The position numbers were made by a program, and so were the translations under genes. Below the pieces are notes generated by a model, which had not been told where the DNA came from, did not search any database, and saw only the letters and a program-made list of their open reading frames with translations. A DNA stretch of 53,110 nucleotides from Thermoplasmata archaeon. Lineage in GTDB: Archaea; Thermoplasmatota; Thermoplasmata; Lutacidiplasmatales; UBA184. The stretch's first letter is position 1, and each line of letters starts with the position of its first letter. Of the stretch, positions 50,389 through 53,110 are shown in pieces. The stretch is taken from NCBI GenBank assembly GCA_022749815.1, contig JAKIWV010000003.1, forward strand, positions 104,938 to 158,047, in the 5' to 3' direction.

Positions 50389-51366
50389 TCAGGGAGACGA
50401 GGCGGCTGGCTGAGGTGGCAGACTGGTCGAGTCCCGGACCCACCGGTAGATCATGGCGGAAGCGTCGACCGCGAAACCGACCTTTTCATACAGTGCCCGC
50501 GCGGACGTGTTGCCTTCCGTGACCCACAAGTGTGCCCTCGGATACCCCAAAGCCAGCAACGCGCGTAGGCTGCGCAAGAGGAGTGCCTCGCCGAGCCCGC
50601 GCCGCCGGGAGTCCGGGTCCACGGCCAGGTCGAGAAGAATGCCGGATTGGAGCGATTCCTGGCAGGCCACCGCGAATCCAAGCAACGCGCCGGTGGGGGT
50701 ACGAACCGCGGGGGATGCTTCGTCCAGATACCGTCCGAACAATCCCGCGAGCGCATTCTCCAAGAGCTCTTTGTTTCCAGCGGGCGTACTCGAGAGGAGC
50801 GTCTCGTCAGGGGTCCCCCGATACGTGCGCCAGTCCAGCGACGTCAACTCTCCGAACGGCACGTGCTGGACCGTCGTGAGCTCCACCCCCTCCGGCCATC
50901 GGGGCTCCGGTGGGGGTCCGGTACTAGCGAGTACCCGGACCATCGAGTGTCGTAGGAGCTTCGAGAAGCGGGAGTTCTCGCTCAGCCGCCGACCGAGTTC
51001 CCCCTCCTCGAGTTCCGAGAGACCGGTCGAACCCATGTCCAGCCGGCCGACGTCGGGGCCGAGATGTTCCGCCATGTGCCGACCCAATTCGACAAGTCCG
51101 GCGGCGGATTCGGGAGTCCCCGTGCCGTGCAGGTGGCCATAGGCCTTCCGGTCCCGGACCCATACGACCGCGAGCCCGGCGGGGGACCGGCGGTCCCCCC
51201 AGAACCACCCTCTGCCAATACCCTGCGCAAGGCCGTCGACCGTCTCGTCGACCCAGCTGGGAGGGAGTATCTCCCCACGGCGCCCCAGCTCTCGCCGAAT
51301 CGTGCCGACCAGGTTCCAGAGTTCGTCGCGAGGAAGTTCCCGTGCGGGATGGACCTCGATCGCCAT
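50389..51366 (-). CDS. GNAT-family N-acetyltransferase
   Basis: The C-terminal half is a clear GNAT domain: ILLDLAVDPDSRRRGLGEALLLRSL (acetyl-CoA loop R-R-x-G-x-G/A) and VTEGNTSARALYEKVGF near residue 295. The N-terminal half (about 1-150) has a weaker GNAT-like pattern (GLAVVWVRDRKAYGHLHG), so the protein may be a tandem GNAT of 325 residues, as in mycothiol-synthase-type enzymes. The substrate is unknown. Its start (51366) lies 19 nt downstream of the prs stop, so the two are probably one operon. Confidence 0.85.
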   Translation of the reverse strand: MAIEVHPARELPRDELWNLVGTIRRELGRRGEILPPSWVDETVDGLAQGIGRGWFWGDRRSPAGLAVVWVRDRKAYGHLHGTGTPESAAGLVELGRHMAEHLGPDVGRLDMGSTGLSELEEGELGRRLSENSRFSKLLRHSMVRVLASTGPPPEPRWPEGVELTTVQHVPFGELTSLDWRTYRGTPDETLLSSTPAGNKELLENALAGLFGRYLDEASPAVRTPTGALLGFAVACQESLQSGILLDLAVDPDSRRRGLGEALLLRSLRALLALGYPRAHLWVTEGNTSARALYEKVGFAVDASAMIYRWVRDSTSLPPQPAASSP

Positions 51367-51385
51367 GGTCCAGAGGTTGGCGGAG

Positions 51386-52273
51386 TCAACCCAGGGGCGA
51401 GTCCGCGAGGTGGCGCTTCACAATCTGCGCGATGTCCGGCGCCACGGAGGCCTTCTCGGCGGGGTTGGCCAACGTATCGGTCGAAAATATTTCGTCCGTC
51501 ACCGCCTTGATCCGTTCGAAGGCGTCTCGAAGGAACAGTCCGTGAGTGCACGAGGCCGTGATCGCGCCGACGCGCTGCTTCGCGAGCAGGCGCGCCGCCT
51601 CAACGATCGTCCCCCCCGTCGAGATCACGTCGTCGACGATGACCACGTGCTTTCCCTCGAGTGCGATGGGGACCGAGTTCGGTAGCTCCAGTTCGACGTG
51701 CTCGCTGTCGATTCGGTGCTTCTCGAGGGCGACCCAGGGGCGGTCGAGGAGTTGGCCCATGCGCCGTGCCCTGTCGGTACCTCCCTTGTCGGGAGACACG
51801 AGCAGGTCCACCGGGCGCTGTCGAAGCAGCCGGGCGATCGCCGGGATCCCGCTCGCCTCAAAGGCCGGTTTCGTGAAGGCTTTGAGGGTATGTCCGGAGT
51901 GGAGGTCGACGCTCACGACCGCATCGGCTTCGAGGGCGATATGCTGCGCGAGCGCCTGCGCGCTCGCTGGCTCCCCTGGGAAGAATACCTGATCCTGGCG
52001 GGCGTAGCCGAAGTACGGTACCACGACGATAAGGCGGCGGGCGCCCGACTGCCGCACCGCGTCTTCGAGCAAGAGGAGCTCGAGGAGGTCCTGGTCGTTG
52101 CGCGTCGACTGGACCAGCACGACGTCCTCCCCGGACAGTTGCCCCCCGATGCGAACATAGAGCTCGCCGTCCGGGAATCGCTTGAGGAACGGCAACCCGA
52201 AGGGGACATTCCCGAGCTCCCGGGAGATCCGCTCGGCCAAGGATGTCGAAGCCGTGCCCGCGATAACGTGCAC
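51386..52273 (-). CDS. prs: Ribose-phosphate pyrophosphokinase
   Basis: Prs makes PRPP from ribose 5-phosphate and ATP, feeding purine, pyrimidine, His and NAD synthesis. Motifs: FPDGELYVRI, QSTRNDQDLLELLLLEDAVRQSGARRLIVVVPYFGYARQD-type block with the ATP flap, SVDLHSGH, and the PRPP loop VVIVDDVISTGGTIVEAA. It is about 296 residues, close to the archaeal norm. The GTG at 52273 matches family starts (VHVIAGTAS) and follows GAGG; an upstream TTG at 52351 would add 26 atypical residues. It supports PurP (41319) and NadB (48740), both of which lead into PRPP-using pathways. Confidence 0.94.
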   Translation of the reverse strand: MHVIAGTASTSLAERISRELGNVPFGLPFLKRFPDGELYVRIGGQLSGEDVVLVQSTRNDQDLLELLLLEDAVRQSGARRLIVVVPYFGYARQDQVFFPGEPASAQALAQHIALEADAVVSVDLHSGHTLKAFTKPAFEASGIPAIARLLRQRPVDLLVSPDKGGTDRARRMGQLLDRPWVALEKHRIDSEHVELELPNSVPIALEGKHVVIVDDVISTGGTIVEAARLLAKQRVGAITASCTHGLFLRDAFERIKAVTDEIFSTDTLANPAEKASVAPDIAQIVKRHLADSPLG

Positions 52274-52632
52274 TCGAAGGTCCTCGGACCCGGGCGACTG
52301 AGCCCGGGGCAAAAGCGTTGTGGGCACGGAGGAAAGAACGCGCGCCAACAATCTGAAACGCCGGGCCGACGAATGTCCTCACCGAGCTCCTTCGGTCTCA
52401 GACCGAGGGAGACGGGACTAGGGATCGCGAGACGCACGGCGCCGAACGGGTCGGTGACGATTACGACCGTGCTCGCGTGACACTCCCCGATCCACGGAGG
52501 CTGGGGCCCTCCCTGACGAAGATGTGTCGATTTAGGCGCCGGCACGTGTCGAACAGCCTAGGGATGGTTTCTAATAGATGGACCCGACCCTCGCCAATCT
52601 CTCGAGGCCCCAAGCCGCGAGAAGCCGTATCC
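52274..52632. other. 359-bp divergent intergenic region prs / pilin
   Basis: No convincing gene was found. The region should contain the prs promoter (weak CTTTTGCC near 52308-52316 on the minus strand) and the pilin promoter (TTTCTAATAGAT, 52568-52579, about 60 bp before the ATG). Open frames here have no family motifs. It is AT-poor apart from the second element. Confidence 0.4.
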
Positions 52633-53110
52633 ATGCTCCGGTTGAATCCTGAAGGGCGTCTGGGCCACTCCCGCCGCGGCGTGGCCACGATGATTGCCAC
52701 CGTGCTGCTGGTCGCCATTGTCGTCGTCTTGGCGGCCGTAGTCTTTGTCCTAGTCGAGAATTACCTCGGTTCGGGAGCATCTACCCCCGCTCTTGGCGAA
52801 GCCTTGGCACTTCCGACGCCGTCGGACGCTGTCGGGAAAACTTCCTCGATCAGTGCCTGTTCCACTACCCCGTGTAACTTCTACAACATGACGGTCCAGT
52901 CGGCCGCCTCAGGAATGGAGCTCAAAGATCTGACGTTCCAAATCCTCGGACCGGGCGGGAACGTCGTCATTCCTACCGGAGGACTCGTCGCGCTCAATGT
53001 CACTGGGGTTGTGATCGCGTCCTTCACGCTGGGCTCCGGGTGGGTCTCCGGCGGAACCATGCTGGTTCAGAGCCACTTGACCATGGTTCTGTACACCTCC
53101 GGGCCGTCCC
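52633..53110 (+). CDS. Archaeal type IV pilin-like protein, 3' end cut by window edge
   Basis: The first 159 codons are open to the window edge. After a short basic leader (MLRLNPEGRLGHSRRG) comes the class III signal: cleavage by prepilin peptidase is expected after RRG, before VATMIATVLLVAIVVVLAAVVF, the hydrophobic assembly helix. The rest is a Thr/Ser/Gly-rich beta domain with one close Cys pair (SACSTTPCNF). This is the archaeal pilin N-terminal pattern shared by adhesion pilins and pilin-like surface proteins. No prepilin peptidase or assembly ATPase is visible in the window. Confidence 0.85.
   Translation, partial: MLRLNPEGRLGHSRRGVATMIATVLLVAIVVVLAAVVFVLVENYLGSGASTPALGEALALPTPSDAVGKTSSISACSTTPCNFYNMTVQSAASGMELKDLTFQILGPGGNVVIPTGGLVALNVTGVVIASFTLGSGWVSGGTMLVQSHLTMVLYTSGPS

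Noticed and set aside
52274..52351. TTG start 26 codons upstream for prs
   Set aside because: The extra residues are unlike other Prs proteins and no box A is suitably placed; GTG 52273 fits the family start.
52461..52718. Minus-strand 85-codon frame between prs and the pilin gene
   Set aside because: It overlaps the pilin start antisense, has no motif or promoter, and looks like chance.
1..53110. CRISPR arrays, rRNA genes, insertion sequences or prophage
   Set aside because: No regularly spaced repeats, rRNA-like sequence, transposase, integrase or phage structural genes were found on reading either strand.

Overview
The window is archaeal. It encodes TFB, archaeal-type primase large subunit (PriL), SRP54, exosome Csl4, AK6, PurP, Pth2, archaeal PheS/PheT, phosphopantothenate synthetase, RtcB, and two tRNAs with introns. 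GC content is high and coding is dense. The gene set (peptide uptake, sedolisin acid protease, TrmB, methylmalonyl-CoA mutase) best fits a high-GC Thermoplasmatota lineage. That placement is inference from gene content; no phylogeny was run.

Layout. 0-6 kb: a membrane protein fragment, a degenerate receiver domain, RtcB, a site-2 protease, PriL, then CDP-alcohol phosphatidyltransferase and AK6 on the other strand. 6.2-7.4 kb: a surface protein with a cytosolic C2H2 finger, sharing a two-way promoter with AK6. 7.5-13 kb, minus strand: PRC-barrel protein, tRNA-Leu with intron, METTL5-like methylase, Csl4 and a divergent SHMT (4-bp overlaps between the last three), plus Rpe and DNA ligase. 13-23.4 kb: a peptide ABC system with a PKD-containing, cysteine-paired binding protein, two tandem DppB permeases, DppC, DppD with a large insert, and DppF. 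23.5-25.8 kb: SRP54, a DUF1616-like protein and Pth2. 26-30.2 kb: a GltD-like flavoprotein and a membrane-anchored sedolisin ending in a zinc ribbon. 30.2-37.4 kb: PheS-PheT, then methylmalonyl-CoA mutase, epimerase, enolase and ribosomal protein S2. 37.5-42.4 kb: TrmB-like regulator, TFB, RecB/Cas4-like nuclease and PurP. 42.5-44.7 kb: an ABC-2 exporter, an eight-cysteine zinc protein and tRNA-Ser(GGA). 44.7-52.3 kb: an fRMsr-like GAF protein, then on the minus strand PPS, a coiled-coil protein, SfsA, acyl-CoA dehydrogenase, NadB, GNAT and Prs. The right edge holds the start of a type IV pilin-like protein.

How it fits together. Extracellular proteolysis (sedolisin) and peptide uptake (Dpp) suggest a peptide-using heterotroph. 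Acyl-CoA dehydrogenase and methylmalonyl-CoA mutase/epimerase fit branched-chain or odd-chain acyl oxidation, and a GltD-like enzyme may handle reductant. The rest is housekeeping.

The strongest unusual signals are: (1) a tRNA-Ser(GGA) whose T-loop appears split by a 33-nt intron with the same bulge-helix-bulge geometry as the anticodon-loop intron of the tRNA-Leu here; (2) two exported membrane proteins that each end in a cytosolic zinc-binding module; (3) a peptide transporter with a duplicated permease, a helical insert in DppD, and a binding protein carrying eight local cysteine pairs; (4) box A elements repeatedly 25-27 bp upstream of start codons, which implies leaderless mRNAs and was used here to choose several starts. 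No CRISPR array, insertion sequence or rRNA was seen.
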